Shown piece after piece: positions 8,766 through 17,426 of a stretch of DNA of 64,000 bases (position 1 is its first letter; each line of letters starts with the position of its first letter). Made by a program: the position numbers and the translations under genes. Below the pieces are notes generated by a model. It saw nothing but the letters and a program-made list of their open reading frames with translations, searched no databases and was not told where the DNA came from. This DNA comes from an uncultured Pseudomonas sp. (lineage in GTDB: Bacteria > Pseudomonadota > Gammaproteobacteria > Pseudomonadales > Pseudomonadaceae), in the NCBI RefSeq assembly GCF_943846705.1, contig NZ_OX044366.1, positions 1,426,001 through 1,490,000 on the forward strand, given 5' to 3'.

Positions 8766-8932
8766 GAACCTGTTTAAAGGCTGCTGCGCGTCGGCCCTGC
8801 TGCGTTAAAAACAGGCTCGGACTGCTCATTTACAACCCGTAAACTCCGCGTCCTCGCCTGTTTTGACCAGCCGGAGGCTGTTACTAACGTAGCGCCTTGC
8901 ATGGCTCTAGCTCGCAAGCCTTTGAATAGGCC
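8766..8932 (+). repeat. Dispersed long-hairpin repeat, copy 1 (3' of dadX)
   Basis: An imperfect palindrome starting directly after the dadX stop. The core at 8807-8864 has AAAACAGGC and GCCTGTTTT as stem ends, with TTTAC/GTAAA near the tip. The outer arms CCTGTTTAAAGGC and GCCTTTGAATAGG also pair. The core is shared with copies at 18803-18946 (opposite strand) and 49098-49237. The right inner arm is the most diverged of the three. No open frame of note is present. Confidence 0.8.
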
Positions 8933-9038
8933 CTAACGCGCGGCGCTGTAGACGAGTTTGAACGCAAGTGTTGTAAATTCCGAACGCTATGCGATGATAC
9001 GGTCACATTTCCGTATCTTCCCGAGGGGGACTCCAGCA

Positions 9039-9587
9039 TTGGACGTCGGTGTTCGACTGCAATCCATTCGCAAACTCAAAGGCCTTTCCCAGCGCGAACT
9101 CGCGAAACGGGCAGGCGTCACCAACAGCACCATTTCGATGATCGAGAAGAACAGCGTAAGCCCTTCGATCAGCTCGTTGAAAAAGGTGTTGGCGGGCATT
9201 CCCATGTCGCTGGTGGAATTCTTCTCCCTCGATGCCGAGCAGGATAGCCAGGCCCAGGTGGTCTATCGGGCCGCCGAGCTTACCGACATCTGCAGCGGTG
9301 CCATCACCATGAAGCTGGTGGGTAAGGCGCACCCGAGCAGGGCCATTTCCTTCCTCGATGAAACCTACCCAGTGGGTTCTGATACGGGTGACGAGATGTA
9401 CGCCCATGAAGGTGAAGAGGCGGGCATGCTGGTCTCCGGCAAATTAGAACTGACCGTTGGCAGTGAGGTATTTATCCTTGAGCCGGGCGACAGTTATTAC
9501 TTCGAAAGCAGCAAGCCGCATCGTTTCCGTAATCCGTTCGAGCAGCCTGCGCGGCTGATCAGTGCGACTACACCGGCCAACTTTTAA
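9039..9587 (+). CDS. pauR: XRE-cupin transcriptional regulator of polyamine catabolism (PauR/PuuR family)
   Basis: A 182-residue regulator: HTH_3 domain at about 5-60 (GLSQRELAKRAGVTNSTISM) and a C-terminal cupin (LVSGKLELTVGSEVFILEPGDSYYF). I chose the TTG at 9039 (reads MDVGVRLQS) because GAGGGGG lies 8 bases upstream and family proteins start there; a TTG at 8958 would add 27 residues without family character. PauR in P. aeruginosa represses genes for polyamine use. The position after dadX and before cycB matches PA5301 as I remember it. Likely targets include the pauA/pauB-type genes elsewhere in this window. Confidence 0.88.
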   Translation: MDVGVRLQSIRKLKGLSQRELAKRAGVTNSTISMIEKNSVSPSISSLKKVLAGIPMSLVEFFSLDAEQDSQAQVVYRAAELTDICSGAITMKLVGKAHPSRAISFLDETYPVGSDTGDEMYAHEGEEAGMLVSGKLELTVGSEVFILEPGDSYYFESSKPHRFRNPFEQPARLISATTPANF

Positions 9588-9697
9588 ATAACCCTGCGGC
9601 AATCTGGGCTGTTTCAGCGTTAGCGGCTTGCCGTTATACTGCGCCCAGCTCGCGAAACCGTGGCCGCGAGCGTGACTAGCCACGAAGAGGGTGTACC

Positions 9698-10120
9698 GTG
9701 AACCTGATTAAAAAGATCCTGGTAGCACCGGCTACCGTATTGGCCCTGTGGGCAGTGACTGCTCAGGCCACGACCGACGATGCCATTGCCGAGCGCCTGA
9801 AGCCGGTTGGCCAAGTCTGTGTGATGGGCGAAGAGTGCAAGGGTGTCGGTGCTGTCGCTGTTGCCGCTGGCGGTGCTGCGCGTACGGCCGATGACATCAT
9901 CGCCAAGCACTGTGGCGCCTGCCATACCCCGGGTATTCTGGGTGCGCCGAAGATTGGCGACACTGCAGCCTGGAAAGAGCGCGCTGACCACCAGGGCGGC
10001 CTCGACGGCATCCTGGCCAAGGCCATTTCCGGGATCAACGCCATGCCGCCGAAAGGCACCTGCGCGGATTGCTCGGACGATGAGCTGCGTGCAGCTATCC
10101 AAAAGATGTCCGGCCTGTAA
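9698..10120 (+). CDS. cycB: Cytochrome c5 (class I c-type cytochrome)
   Basis: A 140-residue secreted monohaem cytochrome c. Residues 1-24 form a signal peptide (hydrophobic stretch, then AQA). The haem site CGACH is at about residue 71, and the axial methionine is probably in INAMPPKG. Two extra cysteines in CADCSDD are typical of cytochromes c5. It would act as a periplasmic electron carrier. The gene is monocistronic, with a strong terminator directly downstream, and faces xpt. Confidence 0.92.
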   Translation: MNLIKKILVAPATVLALWAVTAQATTDDAIAERLKPVGQVCVMGEECKGVGAVAVAAGGAARTADDIIAKHCGACHTPGILGAPKIGDTAAWKERADHQGGLDGILAKAISGINAMPPKGTCADCSDDELRAAIQKMSGL

Positions 10121-10138
10121 GTCGCCTGACTCTGCTGT

Positions 10139-10168
10139 AAAAAAGCCGCCTGTTCAGGCGGCTTTTTT
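10139..10168. terminator. Bidirectional terminator between cycB and xpt
   Basis: The stem AAAAAAGCCGCC/GGCGGCTTTTTT with a short loop has an A-run before and a T-run after, so it can serve both convergent genes. Confidence 0.9.
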
Positions 10169-10208
10169 GTGCCCGGTGAAACATGCTCCGGGCAGTCAGT
10201 CTAGGGGT

Positions 10209-10781
10209 TCAGTCGATAAAGCTGACCAGGCCATCTTTCAGCGAGGCGATGCGTGCCAGCGACTCGACCCGGTAGCCCTGCTCATCCAGCTCGGCGCGGC
10301 CGCGCTGGAAAGACTTTTCGATCACCACACCAATGCCCGCGATGCTCGCGCCCGCCTGACCGATCAGGTCGATCAGGGCGTGGGCAGCATGGCCGTTAGC
10401 GAGGAAGTCGTCGATCAGCAGCACGTGATCTTCGGCGTTGAGGTGCTTGGACGAGATGGCCAGGGTGCTTTCGGTCTGCTTGGTGAAGGAAAACACCTTG
10501 GAGATATACAGGTTTTCGGTGAGCGTGAGGGATTGGTACTTGCGGGCGAAGATCACCGGCACGCCCAGTTCCAGGCCCGCCATCACCGCGGGGGCAATGC
10601 CTGAGGCTTCAATGGTGACAATCTTGGTGATGCCTTGGCCGGCGAAGCGCTGGGCAAACTCATGACCGATCTGCTGCATCAGTGCCGGATCAATCTGGTG
10701 ATTGAGAAAGGCATCGACCTTGAGTACGTGCTCCGAGAGCACGGTGCCTTCATCGCGAATCTTCTGTTTCAGCGCTTCCAC
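10209..10781 (-). CDS. xpt: Xanthine phosphoribosyltransferase
   Basis: A 190-residue type I phosphoribosyltransferase that converts xanthine and PRPP to XMP in purine salvage. The PRPP loop VLLIDDFLANGHAA is at about 125-140, and the N terminus MEALKQKIRDEGTVL is typical of Xpt. The start is GTG, supported by GAGGG a few bases upstream. No purine riboswitch was recognised in the 115 bp between it and rep. In PAO1, as I recall, a poxB gene sits between xpt and rep; it is absent here. Confidence 0.95.
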   Translation of the reverse strand: MEALKQKIRDEGTVLSEHVLKVDAFLNHQIDPALMQQIGHEFAQRFAGQGITKIVTIEASGIAPAVMAGLELGVPVIFARKYQSLTLTENLYISKVFSFTKQTESTLAISSKHLNAEDHVLLIDDFLANGHAAHALIDLIGQAGASIAGIGVVIEKSFQRGRAELDEQGYRVESLARIASLKDGLVSFID

Positions 10782-10896
10782 GCGGTTACCCTCGTTGTTT
10801 CTGGTGCCCGGCCTGCGCCGGGGTGAAGTGATGCAGCGTAGCGCGGATGCAAATGGCGGCGAAACACTCGCTGCCTGCGTCGTTGCTAGCGGCAGG

Positions 10897-12906
10897 TTAT
10901 TTTTTCAGCATGGCGCGCATATTGGCCAGTGCCGAGTTACCGGTGGCCGCCTTGACTTCGGCCGGGGCGTCTTCCTGGCCTTCCCAGATCAGGTCCTCGG
11001 GCGGCAGCTCGTCGAGAAAGCGGCTCGGCGAGCAGTCGATGATCTCGCCATACTGTTTGCGCTTGGCGGCAAAGGTCATGGTCAGGTTGCGTTTGGCGCG
11101 GGTGATGCCGACATAGGCCAGGCGGCGCTCCTCTTCAACCGTATCGGCCTCGATGCTGGAGCGGTGCGGGAGGATTTCTTCCTCAACCCCGAGGATATAC
11201 ACCGAGGGATACTCCAGGCCCTTGGAGGCATGCAGGGTCATCATCTGCACGCCCTCGGCGCCGTCCTCTTCCTCTTGCTGACGTTCGAGCATGTCGCGCA
11301 GTACCAGCTTGCCGATGGCGTCCTCGATGGTCATGTCGCCGTCTTCATCGCGCTCCAGGGTGTTCTTCAGCGCTTCAACGAGGAACCAGACGTTGCCCAT
11401 GCGCGCATCGGCGACCTTGTCGTTGGAGGCGTTCTGTCGCAGCCAGTTCTCGTAGTCGATGTCCATGACCATGCTGCGGATTGCGGCGATCGGGTCATTC
11501 TGCGCGCACTCCTGGCGTACCCGATCCATCCAGCGGGTAAAGCGCGCCAGGCGCTCGGTAAAGCGCGCATCCAGTGTCTCGCCCAGGCCGATTTCGCCGG
11601 TGGCGGCGTACATGCTGATCTTGCGTTCGGTGGCGTAGTTGCCGAGCTTCTCCAGGGTGCTCGAGCCGATCTCGCGGCGCGGCACGTTGATCACCCGCAG
11701 GAAGGCGTTGTCGTCATCCGGGTTGACCAGCAGGCGGAAGTAACTCATCAGGTCCTTCACCTCCTGGCGGGCAAAGAAGCTGGTGCCGCCACTCAGGCGA
11801 TAAGGAATTTGATGGTGCTGCAATTTCAGCTCCATCAGCTTGGCCTGGTAGTTGCCGCGATAGAGGATGGCGTAGTCGCTGTAGGGGCGGTCAGTGCGCA
11901 AATGCTCGGTGAGAATTTCCAGGGCCACCCGCTCGCATTCGGCGTCCTCGTTGCGGCAGCGGATCACGCGAATCTCGTCGCCCATGCCCATTTCGCTCCA
12001 CAGCTGTTTTTCGAAGGCGTGCGGGTTGTTGGCGATAAGGATGTTGGCGCACTTCAAAATGCGGCTGGTGGAACGGTAGTTCTGCTCGAGCATCACCACC
12101 TTCAGCGACGGGTAATCCTCTTTCAGCAGCATCAGGTTTTCCGGGCGTGCGCCGCGCCAGGCGTAGATCGACTGGTCATCGTCGCCAACCACGGTGAACT
12201 GATTGCGCATGCCCACCAGCAGCTTCACCAGCAGGTACTGGCTGGCGTTGGTGTCCTGGTATTCATCGACCAGCAGGTAGCGGATGCGGTTCTGCCACTT
12301 CTCCAGAATGTCCGGGCGCTCCTGGAACAGCTTCACCGGCATCAGGATCAGGTCGTCGAAGTCCACCGCGTTATACGCTTTCAGCGTGCGCTGGTAATGC
12401 AGGTAGACGATCGCTGCGGTCTGCTCTTTGGGGTTGCGTGACTCGGCAAGGGCTTGCTCGGGCAGCACCAGATCGTTCTTCCAGCTGCCGATGTAGTTCT
12501 TGATCTCATCGATGCCGTCGTCGCCGGCATATTCCTTCTGCATGATGTCCGACAGCAGCGCCTTGATATCGCCCTCATCGAAGATCGAGAAGCCTGGTTT
12601 GTAGCCCAGCGCGGCGTATTCCTTGCGGATGATGTTCATGCCCAGGTTGTGGAAGGTCGACACCGTCAGGCCGCGCGCTTCTGGCCCCTTGAGCAGGCTT
12701 CCGACGCGCTCCTTCATCTCGCGCGCGGCCTTGTTGGTAAAGGTCATGGCGACGATATGCCGCGCCTGGATGCCGCAGTTCTGCACCAGGTGGGCAATCT
12801 TGCGGGTAATTACGCTGGTCTTGCCGGAGCCTGCGCCGGCGAGCACCAAAAGAGGGCCGCCGACATAGTTCACGGCTTCCTGCTGCCGGGGGTTCAGTCG
12901 GGACAT
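10897..12906 (-). CDS. rep: ATP-dependent DNA helicase Rep
   Basis: A superfamily 1A 3'-5' helicase of 669 residues, the usual Rep length. It helps replication forks pass protein blocks and takes part in restart. The N terminus MSRLNPRQQEAVNYV precedes the Walker A GAGSGKTS at about 22-29. Motif II is VDEYQDTN, motif III is VVGDDDQSIYAWRGA, and motif V/VI includes TLHASKGLEYP and YVGITRAKRNL. It is transcribed away from the GGDEF/EAL gene. Confidence 0.97.
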   Translation of the reverse strand: MSRLNPRQQEAVNYVGGPLLVLAGAGSGKTSVITRKIAHLVQNCGIQARHIVAMTFTNKAAREMKERVGSLLKGPEARGLTVSTFHNLGMNIIRKEYAALGYKPGFSIFDEGDIKALLSDIMQKEYAGDDGIDEIKNYIGSWKNDLVLPEQALAESRNPKEQTAAIVYLHYQRTLKAYNAVDFDDLILMPVKLFQERPDILEKWQNRIRYLLVDEYQDTNASQYLLVKLLVGMRNQFTVVGDDDQSIYAWRGARPENLMLLKEDYPSLKVVMLEQNYRSTSRILKCANILIANNPHAFEKQLWSEMGMGDEIRVIRCRNEDAECERVALEILTEHLRTDRPYSDYAILYRGNYQAKLMELKLQHHQIPYRLSGGTSFFARQEVKDLMSYFRLLVNPDDDNAFLRVINVPRREIGSSTLEKLGNYATERKISMYAATGEIGLGETLDARFTERLARFTRWMDRVRQECAQNDPIAAIRSMVMDIDYENWLRQNASNDKVADARMGNVWFLVEALKNTLERDEDGDMTIEDAIGKLVLRDMLERQQEEEDGAEGVQMMTLHASKGLEYPSVYILGVEEEILPHRSSIEADTVEEERRLAYVGITRAKRNLTMTFAAKRKQYGEIIDCSPSRFLDELPPEDLIWEGQEDAPAEVKAATGNSALANMRAMLKK

Positions 12907-13171
12907 GGAATCAATCGTCAGGCGAAATGGGCGCGCATTTTAACAGGCCTGAGGCTTTCTGCCGTGACCATCTGGAACTGTGTTGCAGTGCACGTAATGG
13001 CTAAGCGCCAGGCTTGGCTAATTTGTGTAATCCAGTACTCTGGTGCCACTTCTGGCCCCTCGCCTCGCTGCAGGGCTCGCCGTAGACACATGGATGTGCG
13101 TGAGTTAGACGTCGATTACGACGCATGCGAGCGCTATCAATGCTCTTTATTTGTGCTGTGGGGGGAGTTGT

Positions 13172-14845
13172 TTGTCTGCGTTTATCGAACCATTACGCTT
13201 GCTCCTGTTGGCGGAGACGCCCGCCTGGGCGCAGTTGCTGCGCGAGCGCCTGAGTGCCTTGGGCAGTGGTTATGCGCTGATAACGGCGCCGTCCTGGGAA
13301 GCCGCCAGCACGCTGTTCGATAAAACCAGTAACGCCCTGCTGCTGACCACCGCCCAGTATCTGCCGGCCCCGGGGCGCTGTTCCCTGCCGATTATCCTGC
13401 TGCTGGATAGCGAGCCCAACGCTGTGCCTGAAGGGGTGAGCGACTGGCTGGTGCGTGATCAGCTGAGTGTCGAGGTGCTGCGCCGCTGCCTGCGTTATGC
13501 CGGCGAGCGCGGCAAACTGCATGACAGCCTGCGGCGTCTGGGCGAGCAGGACACGTTGACCGGGATTGCCAACCGCCAGGGGTTTCTCAATCTGCTGGCC
13601 GCGCGTTTGGCTGAATACGCAGGGCGTGGGCTGACCCTCGGCCATCTCGACCTGGACAACTTCCGTCACGCCAACGATGCCCTTGGCTACCAGGGCGGTG
13701 ACAGCTTGATCCTGCAGGTGGTGGCGCGGATCAAGGCGCAGCTGCAAGACGGCGATCAGCTGGCGCGCCTCGGCAGCGATGAATTTGCCCTGTTACTCGA
13801 CAGCCGGCGCGATCCGCAGCGCGCTGAACGGCTGGCGGCAAAACTTAGTGAAGCCCTCGGCGAACCCTACTGGATCAACGGCGAAAGCCTACTGGTCGGG
13901 TGCAGCCTGGGCCTGGCGCATTCGCGACCCGGCAACAGTGCCGACACGCTGATGTGGCATGCACACATCGCCATGCAGCAGGCCAAAAGTCAGCAGGGGT
14001 GCAGCTTCTACCGCTATGACGAGCGGATCAACCGCAGCGCACGCAATCAGGCCGACCAGGAAAGCGAGCTGCGTCGTGCCCTGCGCCGCGATGAGCTGGT
14101 GCTGCATTACCAGCCGCGCCTGTGCCTGCAGACCGGGCGTATCGTCGGCCTAGAGGCGCTGGTGCGCTGGCAGCACAGCGAGCACGGCCTGCTGGCCCCC
14201 AATGAGTTCATCCCGTTGGCAGAGGAAAGCGGGCTGATCGTGCCGTTGGGCTATTGGGTGATCTCCCGCGCCTTGCGTGACATGCAATGGCTGCGCGGGC
14301 GTGGGGTGCCGCCGCTGCACATGGCGATCAACCTATCGTTCCGCCAGTTTCAGGACAGCCAGTTACTGCCGACCCTCAGTCGCTTGATTGAGGAGCGTGG
14401 AGTGGATGCGCAGTGGCTGGAGTTTGAGCTGACCGAAACCGCGGTGATGCGCCGCAGTGATCAGGTGCAGCAGACCATGCTGGCGCTGGGACGTCTGGGC
14501 GTACGTTTCTCGCTGGACGACTTTGGCACCGGTTTCTCCTCTTTTGTGCACCTGAACAGCCTGCCGATTACCTTGCTGAAAATCGACAAGAGCTTTGTCG
14601 GCGGCATGGGTGAGCGCGCCGAGAATCGTCAGCTGGTGCGGGCGATGATCAATCTGGCGCACAACCTCAACTTGCAGGTGGTCGGTGAGGGCGTCGAGGA
14701 CGCCGAGCAGCTGGCGTTGCTGCGTCAATACGGCTGCGATCAGGTGCAGGGTTACCTGATCAGCAAGGCGCTGCCGCTCAGTGAGTTGGTGCGGTTTATG
14801 GTGTTTGGCATGCGGCAGCCTCTGCCGGGTGTTAATAACGGCTAG
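13172..14845 (+). CDS. GGDEF-EAL protein with a degenerate GGDEF motif; probable c-di-GMP phosphodiesterase
   Basis: A 557-residue cytosolic signalling protein. Residues 1-115 resemble a worn receiver-like domain. A GGDEF domain (about 128-290) follows, in which the active loop reads GSDEF and the upstream RxxD inhibitory site is absent (Q..D). A full EAL domain (about 305-550) comes last, with GLEALVRWQHSE, ELTETAVM, LDDFGTGFSS and KIDKSFV. The intact EAL and altered GGDEF predict phosphodiesterase activity. I chose the TTG at 13172 because GGGGGGAG lies 5-6 bases upstream; a TTG at 13151 is the alternative. The place beside rep matches PA5295 (proE) of PAO1 from memory. Confidence 0.88.
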   Translation: MSAFIEPLRLLLLAETPAWAQLLRERLSALGSGYALITAPSWEAASTLFDKTSNALLLTTAQYLPAPGRCSLPIILLLDSEPNAVPEGVSDWLVRDQLSVEVLRRCLRYAGERGKLHDSLRRLGEQDTLTGIANRQGFLNLLAARLAEYAGRGLTLGHLDLDNFRHANDALGYQGGDSLILQVVARIKAQLQDGDQLARLGSDEFALLLDSRRDPQRAERLAAKLSEALGEPYWINGESLLVGCSLGLAHSRPGNSADTLMWHAHIAMQQAKSQQGCSFYRYDERINRSARNQADQESELRRALRRDELVLHYQPRLCLQTGRIVGLEALVRWQHSEHGLLAPNEFIPLAEESGLIVPLGYWVISRALRDMQWLRGRGVPPLHMAINLSFRQFQDSQLLPTLSRLIEERGVDAQWLEFELTETAVMRRSDQVQQTMLALGRLGVRFSLDDFGTGFSSFVHLNSLPITLLKIDKSFVGGMGERAENRQLVRAMINLAHNLNLQVVGEGVEDAEQLALLRQYGCDQVQGYLISKALPLSELVRFMVFGMRQPLPGVNNG

Positions 14846-14876
14846 TACGCCGTTTCACCTGCCTGCACCTGGCGAA

Positions 14877-14895
14877 GCCCGGAACGGTTCCGGGC
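14877..14895. terminator. Hairpin between convergent genes
   Basis: GCCCGGAA and TTCCGGGC form a perfect 8-bp stem with a 3-base loop, followed on the + strand by CTCCTTT. It probably ends both the GGDEF-EAL gene and pbpG transcripts. Confidence 0.65.
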
Positions 14896-14912
14896 CTCCT
14901 TTGCCTGATGGC

Positions 14913-15830
14913 TTACTGCGCGGCCTGGGCCTTACGCTGCGCTAATTTCTGCTGGCGGTAGCTGATGGCGGCGGGTGGCACGGCGGTGACGATGCCGGTT
15001 TCCAACCAGCGCTTGAGGCGATTGGCGTCGGCCATGTGGGTGTATTTGCCGAAGGCGTCCAGCACCACGAACGCCACGGGCCGCTTATCCATCACGGTAT
15101 TCATCACCAGGCAACGGCCGGCTTCACCGGTGTAGCCGGTCTTGCTCAGCTGCACGCTCCAGCCGGGCTTGCGCACCAGGTTGTTGGTGTTACGAAAGCC
15201 CAGGGTGTAGTTGGGCTTGCGGAACGCCTGGGTCTTTTCCGAAGTGGTGGTGAATTGGCGAATCAGCGGGTATTGGTTCGCGGCCTTGAGCATTAGCACC
15301 AGATCGCGGGCGCTGGAGACGTTGTGCTCGGACAGCCCGGTGGGCTCGACGAAGCGTGAATGAGTCATGCCCAGGGCTTTGGCCTTGGCATTCATCGCCG
15401 CAACAAAGGCGCCGTGGCCGCCTGGATAGTGGTGCGCCAGGCTCGACGCCGCACGGTTTTCCGAGGCCATCAGGGCCAGCAGCAACATGTCGCGGCGGCT
15501 CAGCTCGCTGCCTATGCGCACGCGGGAGAACACCCCACGCATTTCCTGGGTGTCACGGATCATGATCGGCAGCTGCTGATCCAGCGGTAGCTTGGCGTCG
15601 AGGGTGACCATGGCGGTCATCAGCTTGGTCACCGAGGCGATTGGTACCACACTGTCGGCGTTGCGCTCGTAGAGCACCTGATTGGTTTGCAGGTCGACCA
15701 GCAGGGCGCTGCCGGCGGCCAGTTCCTGTTGCTTGGGGGCGGCGGCCTGGGTATTCGAGGCAACTACAACGCAGCTGCAAATCAGCAGCAGGTTTACGAG
15801 CGAATGGCGAATGTTCACAGAGGGCTTCAC
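14913..15830 (-). CDS. pbpG: D-alanyl-D-alanine endopeptidase (penicillin-binding protein 7/8)
   Basis: A 305-residue periplasmic low-molecular-mass PBP of the S11 peptidase family that trims peptidoglycan cross-links. The signal peptide covers roughly 1-29 and ends in NTQA. The catalytic motifs are SVTK (SxxK, about residue 66), SEN (about 123) and KTG (about 213). The N-terminal segment GSALLVDLQTNQVLYERNAD is typical. The C terminus carries a basic Gln/Lys/Ala tail. It is monocistronic and faces the GGDEF-EAL gene. Confidence 0.93.
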   Translation of the reverse strand: MKPSVNIRHSLVNLLLICSCVVVASNTQAAAPKQQELAAGSALLVDLQTNQVLYERNADSVVPIASVTKLMTAMVTLDAKLPLDQQLPIMIRDTQEMRGVFSRVRIGSELSRRDMLLLALMASENRAASSLAHHYPGGHGAFVAAMNAKAKALGMTHSRFVEPTGLSEHNVSSARDLVLMLKAANQYPLIRQFTTTSEKTQAFRKPNYTLGFRNTNNLVRKPGWSVQLSKTGYTGEAGRCLVMNTVMDKRPVAFVVLDAFGKYTHMADANRLKRWLETGIVTAVPPAAISYRQQKLAQRKAQAAQ

Positions 15831-15959
15831 GGGCAGGTTAAGGGAGGGCGCAGCGTTGCCAAGTATACGGAAATCCGCGCCTGGGCTTGCGTGCGGCCGA
15901 GTTAAATTGTCACCCAGGCGCGCTATAGTGCGACCGCGTTTATTGCCGTGAGTTGTCCC

Positions 15960-17303
15960 ATGCCCGAGTCATCTGCACACACTAGGCCGCCAGTCGTCAG
16001 CCTGCGCGAGGCCTTTTGGTTCTGGCTGAAGCTCGGTCTGATCAGCTTCGGCGGGCCGGCTGGGCAGATCGCGATCATGCACCAGGAACTGGTGGAGAAG
16101 CGCCGCTGGCTGTCCGAGCGGCGTTTTTTGCACGCCCTGAACTACTGCATGTTACTACCGGGGCCGGAGGCGCAGCAGCTGGCAACCTATATCGGCTGGT
16201 TGTTGCACCGCACCTGGGGCGGGGTGCTGGCCGGGGTGCTGTTTGTGTTGCCGTCGCTGTTTATCCTGATCGGCCTGTCCTGGCTGTATATCGCTTTTGG
16301 CGATGTGCCGTTGGTGGCGGGGATCTTCTATGGGATTAAACCGGCGGTCACCGCGATTGTCATGCAGGCCGCCTGGCGCATCGGCTCACGGGCGCTGCAG
16401 AACAATTGGCTGTGGGGCATTGCCGGGGCGTCCTTTGTGGCGATTTTCGCCTTCAACCTGCCATTCCCGCTGATCGTCTTGAGCGCCGCGCTGCTCGGCT
16501 ACCTCGGTGGCAGGTTTTTGCCCGAACAGTTCAGCTTGGGCGGTGGGCATGCGGCGCAGGAGACGTCTTATGGCCCGGCGTTGATTGACGACGACAGCCC
16601 GCCCGCCGCGCACACGCGCTTTCGCGCTTCACGCCTGGCGCTGTTGCTGTTGGTCGGGGCATTGCTCTGGCTGCTGCCGATGGGCTTGCTGACAGCGCTG
16701 TATGGCTGGGATGGCACCCTGACGCAGATGGCCTGGTTCTTTACCAAGGCGGCGCTGCTGACCTTTGGCGGCGCTTATGCGGTGCTGCCTTACGTCTATC
16801 AGGGGGCGATCGGCTACTACGGCTGGCTGACGCCGACCCAAATGATTGATGGCTTGGCGTTGGGCGAAAGTACGCCGGGGCCGCTGATTATGGTGGTGGC
16901 CTTTGTCGCGTTTGTCGGCGCGTACCTGCAGCCGGTGTTCGGCGGTGATTCGGGGTTTGTCAGCGGCGCAGTGGCGGCGGCGCTGGTTACCTGGTTCACC
17001 TTCCTGCCGTCGTTTCTGTTCATCCTCGCCGGCGGGCCGCTGGTGGAATCGACCCATGGCGAGCTGAAATTCACCGCGCCGCTGACCGCGATTACCGCCG
17101 CCGTGGTCGGGGTGATCCTCAATCTGGCGCTGTTTTTTGCCTACCACGTGCTTTGGCCGCAGGGCTATGCAGGCACCTTCGATTGGCCGTCGGCGCTAAT
17201 CGCAGCTGCGGCGGCGCTAGCCTTGTTGCGCTTTAAGCGTGGGGTGATGGAAGTGCTGCTGGTGTCGGCCTTGGCCGGGTTGGCGGTTTTTCTGCTGCGT
17301 TGA
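15960..17303 (+). CDS. chrA: Chromate transporter ChrA (two-domain CHR family)
   Basis: An inner-membrane CHR-family protein of 447 residues with two homologous halves, each with about five or six membrane segments. The first half has FGGPAGQIAIMH and MLLPGPEAQQLATYIGW; the second has FGGAYAVLPYV and ALGESTPGPLIMV. Long ChrA proteins export chromate and lower its toxicity; some relatives have other anion roles. No chrB or other chromate gene is next to it. The start is uncertain: ATG 15960 or GTG 15948, neither with a clear ribosome site. A 78-bp inverted-repeat element lies just downstream. Confidence 0.9.
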   Translation: MPESSAHTRPPVVSLREAFWFWLKLGLISFGGPAGQIAIMHQELVEKRRWLSERRFLHALNYCMLLPGPEAQQLATYIGWLLHRTWGGVLAGVLFVLPSLFILIGLSWLYIAFGDVPLVAGIFYGIKPAVTAIVMQAAWRIGSRALQNNWLWGIAGASFVAIFAFNLPFPLIVLSAALLGYLGGRFLPEQFSLGGGHAAQETSYGPALIDDDSPPAAHTRFRASRLALLLLVGALLWLLPMGLLTALYGWDGTLTQMAWFFTKAALLTFGGAYAVLPYVYQGAIGYYGWLTPTQMIDGLALGESTPGPLIMVVAFVAFVGAYLQPVFGGDSGFVSGAVAAALVTWFTFLPSFLFILAGGPLVESTHGELKFTAPLTAITAAVVGVILNLALFFAYHVLWPQGYAGTFDWPSALIAAAAALALLRFKRGVMEVLLVSALAGLAVFLLR

Positions 17304-17330
17304 AGCATGACGGTTCACAAAAATCCGCCC

Positions 17331-17408
17331 CGTAGGGTGGGTTACGCGACGCACCTAGAGCCACTGCGCCTGGGTGCGTGGAGCATGGCGTCGCTAACCC
17401 ACCTTACG
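17331..17408. repeat. Short inverted-repeat element (MITE-like)
   Basis: The left arm CGTAGGGTGGGTTACGCG (17331 onward, running into ACGC) pairs with the right arm ending ACCCACCTTACG at 17408. The match is about 20 of 22 positions with one indel. The 78-bp element sits between chrA and the glutamine-synthetase-like gene (convergent), with no coding sequence. GTAGGGTGGGTTA-type palindromes occur repeatedly in gammaproteobacterial intergenic DNA. It could act as a bidirectional terminator. Confidence 0.7.
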
Positions 17409-17426
17409 AATTTGCATATGTATGGC

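Noticed and set aside
10702..12441. 579-codon open frame on the + strand opposite rep
   Set aside because: It is exactly antisense to the well-supported Rep helicase and partly to xpt, with His/Ala/Val-rich low-information text typical of shadow frames in GC-rich genes.
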